Assembly: GCF_000725805.1 (NCBI RefSeq) | Contig: NZ_KL647138.1 | Span: 1 to 48,529, forward strand | From: Streptomyces xanthophaeus | GTDB taxonomy: Bacteria; Actinomycetota; Actinomycetes; Streptomycetales; Streptomycetaceae | Length of the DNA stretch: 48,529 nucleotides | Reading direction: 5' to 3' | Shown: positions 32,083-40,573 of the stretch, in pieces | Layout: every line of letters begins with the position of its first letter | Position numbering within the stretch: position 1 is the first letter of the stretch | The notes under the pieces: model-generated | Told to the model about the DNA's origin: nothing | Seen by the model: only the letters and a program-made list of their open reading frames with translations | Database searches by the model: none | Made by a program: the position numbers and the translations under genes

Positions 32083-32979
32083 ATGGACTTCCTTCGCCCC
32101 GCCAGCTGGGAGGAGGCGCTCGCCGCTAAGGCCGAGTTCCCCACAGCTGTGCCGATTGCGGGTGGCACCGATGTGATGGTCGAGATCAACTTCGACCACC
32201 GTCGGCCGGAGTACCTCCTGGACCTGAACCGCATCGGTCTGCTGCGGGAGTGGGAGGTCGGCGAGGACGTGGTCCGTCTGGGCGCCTCCGTCCCGTACAC
32301 GCAGATCATGGAAAACCTGCGGACGGAACTCCCGGGTCTCGCGCTCGCCTCGCACACGGTCGCGTCCCCGCAGATCCGTAACCGCGGCGGCGTCGGCGGC
32401 AACCTCGGTTGCGCCTCGCCGGCCGGTGACTCCCACCCCGCGCTGCTCGCCGCGGGCGCCGAGGTCGAGGTCGAGTCCGTACGCGGCTCGCGCCTGATCC
32501 CGATCGACGAGTTCTACACCGGCGTCAAGCGCAACGCGCTCGCCGCCGACGAGCTCATCAAGACCGTCCACATCAAGAAGGCGGACGGTCCCCAGCAGTA
32601 CTCCAAGGTCGGCTCCCGCAACGCGATGGTCATCGCGGTCTGCGCGTTCGGCCTGGCGCTGCACCCGGAGACCCGCACCGTCCGTACCGGAATCGGTTCG
32701 GCCGCGCCGACCCCGATCCGGGCGAAGGCCGCGGAGGAGTTCCTGAACGCCGCTCTCGAAGAGGGCGGCTTCTGGGAGTCCGGCAAGGTCATCACCCCGT
32801 CGATCGCCAAGCAGTTCGGTGACCTCGCCTCCGGCGCGGCCAACCCGATCGACGACGTCCGCGGCACGGCGAAGTACCGCCGTCACGCGGTCGGCATCAT
32901 GGCTCGCCGCCAGCTGGTCTGGACGTGGGAGCAGTACCGCGGTACCGGCAACGGCCGCTCGCTTGAAGGGGCTGCGTAA
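32083..32979 (+). CDS. Xanthine dehydrogenase, FAD-binding subunit
   Basis: The 298-residue protein is the medium (FAD) subunit of a molybdenum hydroxylase. The FAD-binding motifs are PIAGGTDVMVEI (about 29-41) and IRNRGGVGGNLGCASPAGDSHPALLA (about 105-130, with the TIGGN-like loop as GVGGN). The C-terminal domain ends near TAKYRRHAVGIMARRQL. It transfers electrons from the iron-sulfur subunit to NAD or another acceptor. The next gene starts two bases after its stop. These genes use noticeably more GGT/CGT-type codons than neighbours, consistent with high expression. The substrate is most likely xanthine/hypoxanthine, judged from the PucR, NCS2 permease and XdhC neighbours. Confidence 0.93.
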   Translation: MDFLRPASWEEALAAKAEFPTAVPIAGGTDVMVEINFDHRRPEYLLDLNRIGLLREWEVGEDVVRLGASVPYTQIMENLRTELPGLALASHTVASPQIRNRGGVGGNLGCASPAGDSHPALLAAGAEVEVESVRGSRLIPIDEFYTGVKRNALAADELIKTVHIKKADGPQQYSKVGSRNAMVIAVCAFGLALHPETRTVRTGIGSAAPTPIRAKAAEEFLNAALEEGGFWESGKVITPSIAKQFGDLASGAANPIDDVRGTAKYRRHAVGIMARRQLVWTWEQYRGTGNGRSLEGAA

Positions 32980-32981
32980 CC

Positions 32982-33590
32982 ATGCGCGTCAATTTCACTG
33001 TCAACGGTCGTCAGCAGGAAGCCGACGACGTGTGGGAGGGCGAGTCCCTTCTCTACGTCCTGCGTGAGCGCCTGGGCCTGCCGGGTTCGAAGAACGCATG
33101 TGAGCAGGGCGAGTGCGGTTCCTGCACCGTCCGTCTCGACGGCGTGCCGGTCTGTTCCTGTCTGGTGGCCGCCGGTCAGGTCGAGGGCCGCGACGTCGTG
33201 ACCGTCGAGGGCCTGGCGGAGTTCGCCAAGCAGCGCGACGAGCACGGCCACGGCGGTGCCTGCGGCACCGGCGGCGGCTGCGGCAGCAAGGGCGGCGTCT
33301 CCCTGGACGCGGCCAAGCAGTGGCAGGCCAAGCCGGGCGACTCGCAGACCGGCGAGGGCGTCGAGCTCTCCAACATCCAGCAGGCGTTCATCGACGCCGG
33401 CGCCGTCCAGTGCGGTTTCTGCACCCCGGGCCTCCTGGTCCAGGCCGACGCGCTGCTGGAGGAGAACTCCTCCCCGTCCGACCAGGACATCCGTGAGGCC
33501 CTGTCCGGCAACCTCTGCCGCTGCACGGGCTACGAGAAGATCCTCGACGCGGTCCGCCTCGCGGCCGCCCGTCAGGGAGAGGCGGTCTGA
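32982..33590 (+). CDS. Xanthine dehydrogenase, 2Fe-2S subunit with a Gly/Cys/His-rich insert
   Basis: The 202-residue small subunit carries two [2Fe-2S] clusters. The plant-ferredoxin-type cluster uses C40, C45, C48 and C60 (ACEQGECGSC...CSC). The second uses C144, C147, C179 and C181 (CGFC...CRC). Typical small subunits are about 160 residues; this one has roughly 40 extra residues between the two domains (about 84-128), including GHGGACGTGGGCGSKGG with two more cysteines (C94, C100) and two histidines. The reading frame and codon bias are continuous through the insert, so it is not a frameshift artefact. It is closely spaced with both flanking subunit genes. Confidence 0.93.
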   Translation: MRVNFTVNGRQQEADDVWEGESLLYVLRERLGLPGSKNACEQGECGSCTVRLDGVPVCSCLVAAGQVEGRDVVTVEGLAEFAKQRDEHGHGGACGTGGGCGSKGGVSLDAAKQWQAKPGDSQTGEGVELSNIQQAFIDAGAVQCGFCTPGLLVQADALLEENSSPSDQDIREALSGNLCRCTGYEKILDAVRLAAARQGEAV

Positions 33591-33592
33591 CC

Positions 33593-35998
33593 ATGGCTCA
33601 GAACACGCGCACGGTTCCGGCCGGTACGCCGACCAACGTCACGCAGAAGCACAACAAGGGCGGCATCGGCGAGTCCACGCTGCGCCCCGACGGCACCCTC
33701 AAGGTGACCGGTGAGTTCGCGTACTCCTCGGACATGTGGCACGAGGACATGCTGTGGGGCCAGACCCTGCGGTCCACCGTCGCCCACGCCGAGATCGTCT
33801 CCATCGACATCTCCGAGGCGCTCGCCATGCCCGGCGTGTACTCGGTGCTGACGTACGACGACCTGCCGGCCGAGATGAAGAACTACGGCCTGGAGATCCA
33901 GGACACCCCGGTTCTCGCCAACGGCCGGGTACGTCACCACGGTGAGCCGGTCGCCCTCGTGGCCGCCGACCACCCGGAGACCGCCCGCCGCGCGGCTGCC
34001 AAGATCAAGATCGACTACCGTGAGCTGCCGCTCGTCACGGACGAGGCCTCCGCCCTCGCCGCGGACGCGCCGCTGATCCACGAGGGCCGCGACGACCACC
34101 ACATCGGTCACGTCCCGCACCCGAACATCGTGCACCGCCAGCCGATCATCCGCGGCAACGTGGAAGAGGCCCGCAAGCGCGCCGACGTCATCGTCGAGGG
34201 CGAGTACACCTTCGGCATGCAGGACCAGGCCTTCCTCGGCCCGGAGTCCGGTCTGGCCGTGCCGTCCGAGGACGGCGGCGTCGAGCTCTACGTCGCCACC
34301 CAGTGGCTGCACTCGGACCTCCAGCAGATCGCCCCCGTCCTCGGCCTGCCGCCGGAGAAGGTCCGCATGACGCTCTCGGGCGTCGGCGGTGCCTTCGGTG
34401 GCCGCGAGGACATCTCGATGCAGATCCACGCCTGCCTCCTGGCCCTGGCCACGAACAAGCCGGTCAAGATCGTCTACAACCGGTTCGAGTCCTTCTTCGG
34501 CCACGTGCACCGTCACCCGGCGAAGCTCTACTACGAGCACGGCGCCACCAAGGACGGCAAGCTCACGCACATGAAGTGCAAGATCGTCCTGGACGGCGGC
34601 GCCTACGCGTCCGCTTCCCCGGCGGTCGTGGGCAACGCCTCCTCCCTCTCGGTGGGTCCGTACGTCCTTGAGGACGTCGACATCGAGGCGATCGCGCTCT
34701 ACACGAACAACCCGCCCTGCGGCGCGATGCGCGGCTTCGGCGCCGTCCAGGCCTGCTTCGCCTACGAGGCCCAGATGGACAAGCTCGCGGCGAAGTTGGG
34801 CATGGACCCGGTCGAGTTCCGTCAGCTGAACGCCATGGAGATGGGCACGGTCATGCCGACCGGCCAGGTCGTGGACGCCCCGGCGCCGGTCGCCGAGCTG
34901 CTGCGCCGGGTCAAGGCCCGCCCGCTGCCGCCGGAGCGCCAGTGGGAGAGCGCCGGCGAGGGTGCGGACGTCCGCGCGCTGCCCGGTGGTCTGTCCAACA
35001 CCACCCACGGTGAAGGCGTCGTCCGTGGCGTCGGCTACGCGGTCGGCATCAAGAACGTCGGCTTCTCCGAGGGCTTCGACGACTACTCCACCGCCCGCGT
35101 GGTGCTGTCGGTCATCAACGGCGAGGCCGTCGCGATGGTCCACACGGCCATGGCGGAGGTCGGCCAGGGCGGCATCACCGTCCACGCGCAGATCGCCCGT
35201 ACCGAGCTGGGCGTCACGCAGGTGACCATCCACCCGGCCGACACGCAGGTCGGCTCCGCCGGTTCCACGTCCGCCTCGCGGCAGACGTACATGACCGGTG
35301 GCGCCGTGAAGAACACCTGTGAGGCCGTGCGCGAGGCCGTCCTGGAGATCGGCCGCCGCAAGAACGGCTCGTACCACCCCGCGTGGGCGACCGCCGAGCT
35401 GCTGCTCGAAGGCGGCAAGGTCGTCACCGACGGCGGCGAGGTCCTCGCGGACCTGGCGGACATCCTGGAGGGCGAGGACGCGATCGACCTCGAGCTCGAG
35501 TACCGTCACCACCCGACCGTCCCGTTCGACCTGGTCACCGGCCAGGGCAACGGCCACGTCCAGTACACCTTCGCCGCGCACCGCGCGGTCGTCGAGGTGG
35601 ACACCGAGCTCGGCCTGGTCAAGGTCGTGGAGCTGGCGACCGCCCAGGACGTCGGCAAGGCGCTCAACATGCTCTCCGTCGTCGGCCAGATCCAGGGTGG
35701 TACCACCCAGGGCCTCGGCGTCGCGATCATGGAAGAGATCATCGTGGACCCGAAGACCGCGAAGGTGCGCAACCCCTCCTTCACGGACTACCTGATCCCG
35801 ACCATCCTGGACACCCCGACCATCCCGGTCGACGTCCTGGAGCTCGCCGACCCGAAGGCCCCCTACGGCCTGCGCGGCATGGGCGAGGCCCCGACCCTCT
35901 CGTCCACCCCGGCCGTCCTCGCGGCGATCCGGCAGGCGACCGGTCTGGAGCTCAACAAGACGCCGATCCGTCCGGAAGCCCTCACCGGGACCCTCTAG
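33593..35998 (+). CDS. Xanthine dehydrogenase, molybdopterin-binding subunit
   Basis: The 801-residue large subunit binds the molybdenum cofactor and holds the hydroxylation site. Visible motifs are GEFAYSSDMW, GALGGKE-like GVGGAFGGREDISMQIHA (moco contact), CGAMRGFGAVQACFAYEA (the usual RGFG loop), AEVGQGGITVHAQIA, and the C-terminal GLRGMGEAPTLSSTPAV, whose glutamate in GMGE corresponds to the catalytic GVGE glutamate. No fusion to the other subunits is seen. The start is two bases after the small-subunit stop. A 12-bp terminator stem follows 8 bp after the stop codon, separating the subunit genes from the permease. Confidence 0.94.
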   Translation: MAQNTRTVPAGTPTNVTQKHNKGGIGESTLRPDGTLKVTGEFAYSSDMWHEDMLWGQTLRSTVAHAEIVSIDISEALAMPGVYSVLTYDDLPAEMKNYGLEIQDTPVLANGRVRHHGEPVALVAADHPETARRAAAKIKIDYRELPLVTDEASALAADAPLIHEGRDDHHIGHVPHPNIVHRQPIIRGNVEEARKRADVIVEGEYTFGMQDQAFLGPESGLAVPSEDGGVELYVATQWLHSDLQQIAPVLGLPPEKVRMTLSGVGGAFGGREDISMQIHACLLALATNKPVKIVYNRFESFFGHVHRHPAKLYYEHGATKDGKLTHMKCKIVLDGGAYASASPAVVGNASSLSVGPYVLEDVDIEAIALYTNNPPCGAMRGFGAVQACFAYEAQMDKLAAKLGMDPVEFRQLNAMEMGTVMPTGQVVDAPAPVAELLRRVKARPLPPERQWESAGEGADVRALPGGLSNTTHGEGVVRGVGYAVGIKNVGFSEGFDDYSTARVVLSVINGEAVAMVHTAMAEVGQGGITVHAQIARTELGVTQVTIHPADTQVGSAGSTSASRQTYMTGGAVKNTCEAVREAVLEIGRRKNGSYHPAWATAELLLEGGKVVTDGGEVLADLADILEGEDAIDLELEYRHHPTVPFDLVTGQGNGHVQYTFAAHRAVVEVDTELGLVKVVELATAQDVGKALNMLSVVGQIQGGTTQGLGVAIMEEIIVDPKTAKVRNPSFTDYLIPTILDTPTIPVDVLELADPKAPYGLRGMGEAPTLSSTPAVLAAIRQATGLELNKTPIRPEALTGTL

Positions 35999-36328
35999 GA
36001 CGGCGTGGTCCGGGGGCCGCGAGGCCCCCGGACCCCCTCAGACTCTCCGGGCGGTGCGACATGGGAACGTCACACTTCACTGCGCACCGCCCGGAGTACG
36101 AAGTACCGCACCGCTCGCGGTCCGCTTCATCCGGCAGTACCCCTGCACAAACCCCCCCCGCCATTGAGTACCAAGCGGTAACCCCCGCAGTACCCGCAGT
36201 ACACGCAGTGCACATCTCGCGTCGCCTCGGGCCGTCACCCCGGGTCGTGCAGCCAAACGCACCATCCCAAATCCCGCAGTCTCCAATCCCCAAGCGGGTG
36301 CCCCTTTGAACCTTGGGAGTTAGGCACC
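35999..36328. promoter_or_regulatory. Structured leader region of the NCS2 permease
   Basis: This 330-bp gap holds the xanthine dehydrogenase terminator, then a 14-bp perfect inverted repeat (CTCCGGGCGGTGCG at 36045-36058, CGCACCGCCCGGAG at 36083-36096, 24-base loop), several GTAC-containing units (36094-36110, 36135, 36168) and three tandem 9-bp units of CCCGCAGTA type at 36184-36210. No protein-like ORF is present. I do not recognise a known riboswitch class. A promoter plus a structured 5' leader for the permease is the simplest reading. Confidence 0.45.
36007..36034 (+). terminator. Terminator hairpin after the xanthine dehydrogenase genes
   Basis: A perfect 12-bp stem (GGTCCGGGGGCC at 36007-36018 and GGCCCCCGGACC at 36023-36034) with a GCGA loop begins 9 bp after the large-subunit stop. 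There is no T-run, but stem strength and place support termination or partial attenuation into the permease gene. Confidence 0.75.
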
Positions 36329-37792
36329 ATGACCCAGTCGTCTGTGGAGCCCAAGACCACCGCGGAAGAGGCCGGCGACGGCTCTCGTACCCCCGCGGGC
36401 CGTTCTTGGCTCGACCGGTACTTTCACATAACCCACAGAGGATCCAACGTCGGCAACGAAGTTCGTGGCGGTATCACGACCTTCATGGCCATGGCGTACA
36501 TCCTCCTGCTCAACCCGCTGATCCTCTCCGGCAAGGACGTCGCCGGAAACACGATGGCCCCCGCGGCCCTCATCACGGCCACGGCCTTCGCCGCGGCCCT
36601 GACCACGCTCCTGATGGGCTTCGTCGGCAAGGTCCCGCTGGCACTCGCCGCCGGTCTCTCCGTCTCGGGTGTGCTCGCCTCGCAGGTCGCCCCCCAGATG
36701 ACCTGGCCGCAGGCCATGGGCATGTGCGTGATGTACGGCGTCGTGATCTGTCTCCTGGTCGTCACCGGCCTCCGAGAGATGATCATGAACGCGATCCCCC
36801 TCGCGCTCAAGCACGCCATCACCATGGGCATCGGTCTCTTCGTGGCCCTCATCGGCCTCGTGAAGGCCGGCTTCGTGGGCAAGGGACCGGAATTCGGTCC
36901 CCCCGTCCAGCTGGGTGCCGTCGGTGAGCTCGCGGGCTGGCCCGTCCTGCTCTTCTGCATCACCCTGCTCGCCATCTTCATGCTCCAGGCCCGCAAGGTC
37001 CCCGGCGCGATCCTGATCGGCATCGTCGGCGGCACCGTCCTCGCGGCGATCCTGAACGCCATCGTCGACATCGACCCCAAGGCGTGGAAGAACGGCCCGC
37101 CGGAGCTCTCGGGCTCCGCGGTCTCGATGCCCGACTTCTCGCTCTTCGGTGATGTCTCCTTCGGCGGCTGGGGCGACGTCAGCGCGATGACGATCGGCAT
37201 GATCGTCTTCACCCTGGTCCTCGCCGGCTTCTTCGACGCGATGGCCACCATCATCGGCGTCGGCACCGAGGCCAAGCTCGCCGACGACAAGGGCCGCATG
37301 CCGGGCCTGTCCAAGGCGCTCTTCATCGACGGCGCCGGTGGCGCCATCGGTGGTGTCGCGGGCGGCTCCGGCCAGACCGTGTTCGTCGAGTCCGCCACCG
37401 GCGTCGGTGAGGGTGCCCGCACAGGTCTCGCCTCCGTCGTCACCGGCCTCTTCTTCGCGGCCTGCCTCTTCTTCACCCCGATCACCCAGGTGGTCCCGGG
37501 TGAGGTCGCCTCCGCGGCCCTGGTCGTCATCGGCGCGATGATGATGCAGAACGCCCGCCACGTGGACTGGTCCGACAGCGCGACCGCGATCCCGGTCTTC
37601 CTGACCGTCGTGATCATGCCGTTCACCTACCAGATCACCGCCGGTGTGGCCGCGGGTGTCATCTCCTACGTGGCCATCAAGGTCGCGCAGGGCAAGGCCC
37701 GCGAGATCGGGGCCTTCATGTGGGCCCTGACCGTCATCTTCGTGGTGTTCTTCGCCCTCAACCCGATCGAGGGCTGGCTCGGGGTCCACTGA
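36329..37792 (+). CDS. NCS2 family purine permease (AzgA/PbuG-like)
   Basis: The 487-residue membrane protein has about twelve to fourteen hydrophobic segments and belongs to the AzgA-type NCS2 purine permeases. Typical features are the N-terminal EVRGGITTFMAMAYILLLNP and the substrate-site region LVLAGFFDAMATIIGVG with GGAIGGVAGGSGQTVFVESATGVGEG after it. The likely substrates are hypoxanthine, adenine, guanine or xanthine, imported with protons. It is upstream of xdhC and downstream of the xanthine dehydrogenase genes. The ATG at 36329 has TTGGGAG upstream. Codons are biased as in highly expressed genes. Confidence 0.93.
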   Translation: MTQSSVEPKTTAEEAGDGSRTPAGRSWLDRYFHITHRGSNVGNEVRGGITTFMAMAYILLLNPLILSGKDVAGNTMAPAALITATAFAAALTTLLMGFVGKVPLALAAGLSVSGVLASQVAPQMTWPQAMGMCVMYGVVICLLVVTGLREMIMNAIPLALKHAITMGIGLFVALIGLVKAGFVGKGPEFGPPVQLGAVGELAGWPVLLFCITLLAIFMLQARKVPGAILIGIVGGTVLAAILNAIVDIDPKAWKNGPPELSGSAVSMPDFSLFGDVSFGGWGDVSAMTIGMIVFTLVLAGFFDAMATIIGVGTEAKLADDKGRMPGLSKALFIDGAGGAIGGVAGGSGQTVFVESATGVGEGARTGLASVVTGLFFAACLFFTPITQVVPGEVASAALVVIGAMMMQNARHVDWSDSATAIPVFLTVVIMPFTYQITAGVAAGVISYVAIKVAQGKAREIGAFMWALTVIFVVFFALNPIEGWLGVH

Positions 37793-37874
37793 CCCGGCCG
37801 GACCTGATCCGTACGCAGTACCGCACCCTCCACGTATCAGATACTGGAAACCGAACCCCTCCGAGGAGGCCCCC

Positions 37875-39026
37875 ATGCTGGACATCGCCGAAGAACTGAA
37901 CCGGTGGGTCGAGCAGGGACGTGACTTCGCCGTCGCCACGGTCGTGGCGGTCGGCGGGAGCGCACCCAGGCAGCCCGGAGCGGCCCTCGCCGTCGACAGC
38001 GAGGGAACCGCCATCGGCTCGGTCTCCGGTGGATGCGTGGAGGGTGCGGTGTACGAGCTGTGCCAGCAGGCGCTGGAGGACGGCGAGACCGTCCAGGAGC
38101 GCTTCGGCTACAGCGACGACGATGCCTTCGCCGTGGGCCTGACCTGCGGCGGGATCATCGACATCCTCGTCACCCCGGTGCCGGTCGGCTCTCCCGTCCG
38201 CGAGGTGTTCGCGGGCGCCCTGGCTGCGGCCTCCCGCGGCGAGGCGGCGGCCGTCGCCCGGATAGCCGAAGGCCCGGCCGAGCTGATGGGCCGCGCGGTG
38301 CTGGTCCGTACGGAAGGCGCCCACGAGGGCGGCTTCGGCGGACACCCCGAGCTGGACCGCACCATCGCCGAAGAGGCCCGCGCCATGCTGGACGCGGGGA
38401 AGACCGGCGTACTGGAGATCGGCGCGGACGGCCGGCTCTGCGGGGAGCCGCTCAAGGTCCTGGTCGAATCCAGCGTCCCGCCCCCGCGGATGATCGTCTT
38501 CGGTGCCATCGACTTCGCGTCCGCGCTGGTGCGGATCGGCAAGTTCCTCGGCTACCGGGTGACGGTCTGCGACGCCCGGCCCGTGTTCGCGACGAAGAAC
38601 CGTTTCCCCGAGGCGGACGAGATCGTCGTCGACTGGCCGCACCGCTACCTGGAGACCACCGAGGTCGACGGCCGGACCGTGCTGTGCGTGCTCACCCACG
38701 ACGCCAAGTTCGACGTCCCCCTCCTCGAACTGGCCCTCAGGCTCCCCGTCGCCTACGTCGGCGCCATGGGCTCCCGGCGCACCCACGAGGACCGCAACAA
38801 GCGGCTCCGCGAGGTCGGCGTGAGCGAGCTGGAGCTGGCCCGTCTGCGCTCCCCGATCGGCCTGGACCTCGGTGCCCGCTCCCCGGAGGAGACCGCCCTG
38901 TCCATCGCCGCCGAGATCGTGGCCAACCGGCGCGGCGGCACCGGCGCGGCCCTCACCGGCGCGCACATCCCGATCCACCCCGACGTCTCGAAGACGGTGG
39001 TCAGCCGGATCGGATCGGTCGCTTGA
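37875..39026 (+). CDS. xdhC: XdhC-family molybdenum cofactor chaperone
   Basis: The 383-residue protein has the XdhC N-terminal domain (VATVVAVGGSAPRQPGAALAV, GSVSGGCVEGAV, LTCGGIIDILV) and a C-terminal Rossmann-like domain (PRMIVFGAIDFASALVRIGK, YRVTVCDARPVFA, YVGAMGSRRT). XdhC proteins bind molybdenum cofactor, promote its sulfuration, and deliver it to xanthine dehydrogenase. The Rossmann loop is GAIDFA rather than the common GAGHVA. The conserved cysteine of the GGCVEG motif is present. The ATG at 37875 follows GAGGAGG. With the subunit genes and permease it completes a functional xanthine-use cassette. Confidence 0.93.
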   Translation: MLDIAEELNRWVEQGRDFAVATVVAVGGSAPRQPGAALAVDSEGTAIGSVSGGCVEGAVYELCQQALEDGETVQERFGYSDDDAFAVGLTCGGIIDILVTPVPVGSPVREVFAGALAAASRGEAAAVARIAEGPAELMGRAVLVRTEGAHEGGFGGHPELDRTIAEEARAMLDAGKTGVLEIGADGRLCGEPLKVLVESSVPPPRMIVFGAIDFASALVRIGKFLGYRVTVCDARPVFATKNRFPEADEIVVDWPHRYLETTEVDGRTVLCVLTHDAKFDVPLLELALRLPVAYVGAMGSRRTHEDRNKRLREVGVSELELARLRSPIGLDLGARSPEETALSIAAEIVANRRGGTGAALTGAHIPIHPDVSKTVVSRIGSVA

Positions 39027-39112
39027 AGAGCGGCACCGGCACCCGCTGACGGCGGGCCGTGAGACGAGGGCGTGACCCGTGGGGGTTGCGCCCTTTCGGC
39101 GTTGCGCCTATT

Positions 39113-39126
39113 TTACCGGCCGGTAA
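39113..39126. promoter_or_regulatory. Perfect 14-bp palindrome ahead of the secreted propeller gene
   Basis: TTACCGGCCGGTAA is a perfect palindrome 45 bp upstream of the ATG at 39172, within an AT-richer patch (CCTATTTTACC). It has the size and shape of a TetR-family operator. No regulator gene is adjacent on that side, so the regulator would act in trans. Confidence 0.6.
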
Positions 39127-39171
39127 CAGGAGGCACCCTCTCCATCCCTTCCCCGTAACGGAGTTGAACGG

Positions 39172-40410
39172 ATGTCACGCACCCTGCGCACCCTGGCCGC
39201 GCTCGCCGCGGCCACCCTGCTGACCGCCGTCGGCCCGGCCGTCGCTGCACCCGGCGACGACGGTCTGCGCGAGGTGCTGTTCGTCGGGAACAACTGGGAG
39301 GGGACCGCCGACGTCCTCGCCTCGACCGGCGACCTCGCCCGGATCGGCCGGATCGACGTGATCCCCGACAAGGCGGAGCGCCTGTGGGAGATCCACCTGA
39401 ACCCGGTCAAGCTCGCCTACTTCCTGGGCATCCGGGAATCCGCGGGCGAGGGCCACGACCAGTTCGTGGACGACATGTACACCACCCCGGACGGCTCCGC
39501 GGTGGTCGTCTCCCGCCCCAGCTTCGCCGACGTGGTATCGATCGACCTGGCCTCCGGCCGGATCAACTGGCGCTTCCCGGTAGCCGGTTACCGCTCCGAC
39601 CACATGGCGGTCTCGCCGGACGGGAAGCGGGTGGCGGTCTCGGCCTCCACGGCCAACACCGTGCACGTCCTGGACATCGCCGACGGCCGCCAGCTCGGCT
39701 CGTTCAAGACCGGCGACAAGCCGCACGAGAACACCTTCAGCCGTGACGGCGCGTACCTGTGGAACAGCTCGATCGGCGAGGTGAACACCGCCCTCGACGC
39801 GCCCTGGCTGGACTGGACGAAGGGCGACCGCAAGATCACCGTGGTCGACGCGCGGACCTTCCGCACGGTCCGGGTGATCGACATGCGCGAGCGGCTGGAC
39901 GCCTTCGGCCGCCCGGACCTCTCCGACGCCGTCCGGCCGGTGTCCTTCAGCCCCGACGAGTCCAAGCTCTACTTCCAGGTGTCGTTCTTCAACGGCTTCC
40001 TGGAGTACGACGTCGCCACCGACCGGATCACCCGCCTCAAGACCCTCCCCGTGAACCCGGCCACCAGCACCGACCGCACCACCTGGGTCAACGACTCCCG
40101 CCACCACGGCATGTCCATGAGCCCGGACGGCACCAAGCTCTGCATCGCCGGCACCATGGACGACTACGCCACCGTCGTGGACCGCGCCACCCTCGCCGAG
40201 GGGCCCCTGGTGCCCGCGGCCAAGCCGTACTGGGCCACGGTGAACGGCGACGGGACGGCCTGCGTGATCTCCGAGAGCGGCGCCGACCGGGTCACGGCCA
40301 TCGACTTCGCCACCGGCACGGCGCGCGTCTCCGTCCCGGTCGGCGACCATCCCCAGCGCGTCCGCCTCGGCCACGTCCCGTCCACCTGGACCGGCGCGGG
40401 CTCCCGGTGA
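39172..40410 (+). CDS. Secreted YncE-like beta-propeller protein
   Basis: The 412-residue protein begins with a Sec signal peptide (MSRTLRTLAALAAATLLTAV... cleavage near AVAA). The mature part has repeated four-strand blades with the recurring SPDG motif (MAVSPDGKRVAVSASTANT, VSFSPDESKLYFQV, MSMSPDGTKLCIAGTMD), typical of 40-residue YVTN/WD-like or lactonase-type propellers. No lactonase catalytic residues can be assigned. Its job outside the cell is unknown; such proteins may bind ligands or metal complexes. A perfect palindrome sits in its promoter. The ATG at 39172 follows CGGAG-like GTAACGGAGTTG. Confidence 0.88.
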   Translation: MSRTLRTLAALAAATLLTAVGPAVAAPGDDGLREVLFVGNNWEGTADVLASTGDLARIGRIDVIPDKAERLWEIHLNPVKLAYFLGIRESAGEGHDQFVDDMYTTPDGSAVVVSRPSFADVVSIDLASGRINWRFPVAGYRSDHMAVSPDGKRVAVSASTANTVHVLDIADGRQLGSFKTGDKPHENTFSRDGAYLWNSSIGEVNTALDAPWLDWTKGDRKITVVDARTFRTVRVIDMRERLDAFGRPDLSDAVRPVSFSPDESKLYFQVSFFNGFLEYDVATDRITRLKTLPVNPATSTDRTTWVNDSRHHGMSMSPDGTKLCIAGTMDDYATVVDRATLAEGPLVPAAKPYWATVNGDGTACVISESGADRVTAIDFATGTARVSVPVGDHPQRVRLGHVPSTWTGAGSR

Positions 40411-40573
40411 GGTGAGTCCGGGGTCGGGCGGGTGTTGTACGGCGATGACCGATGAGTTTCCTCGTGATCCGCAGTCATAGTTCATGGTCGGTGCACCGCA
40501 GCCACGAGGGTGGTAGCGGCCCGCACCGGCCGCACCCGCCGAGAACCGGACACGAGACACCGAGGAAACCGAC

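Noticed and set aside
36184..36210. Tandem 9-bp units as a CRISPR-like array
   Set aside because: The units are directly adjacent with no spacers and far too short.
36077..36286. Small minus-strand ORFs in the permease leader
   Set aside because: Composition is not protein-like and they are explained by the repeats and inverted repeat of the leader.
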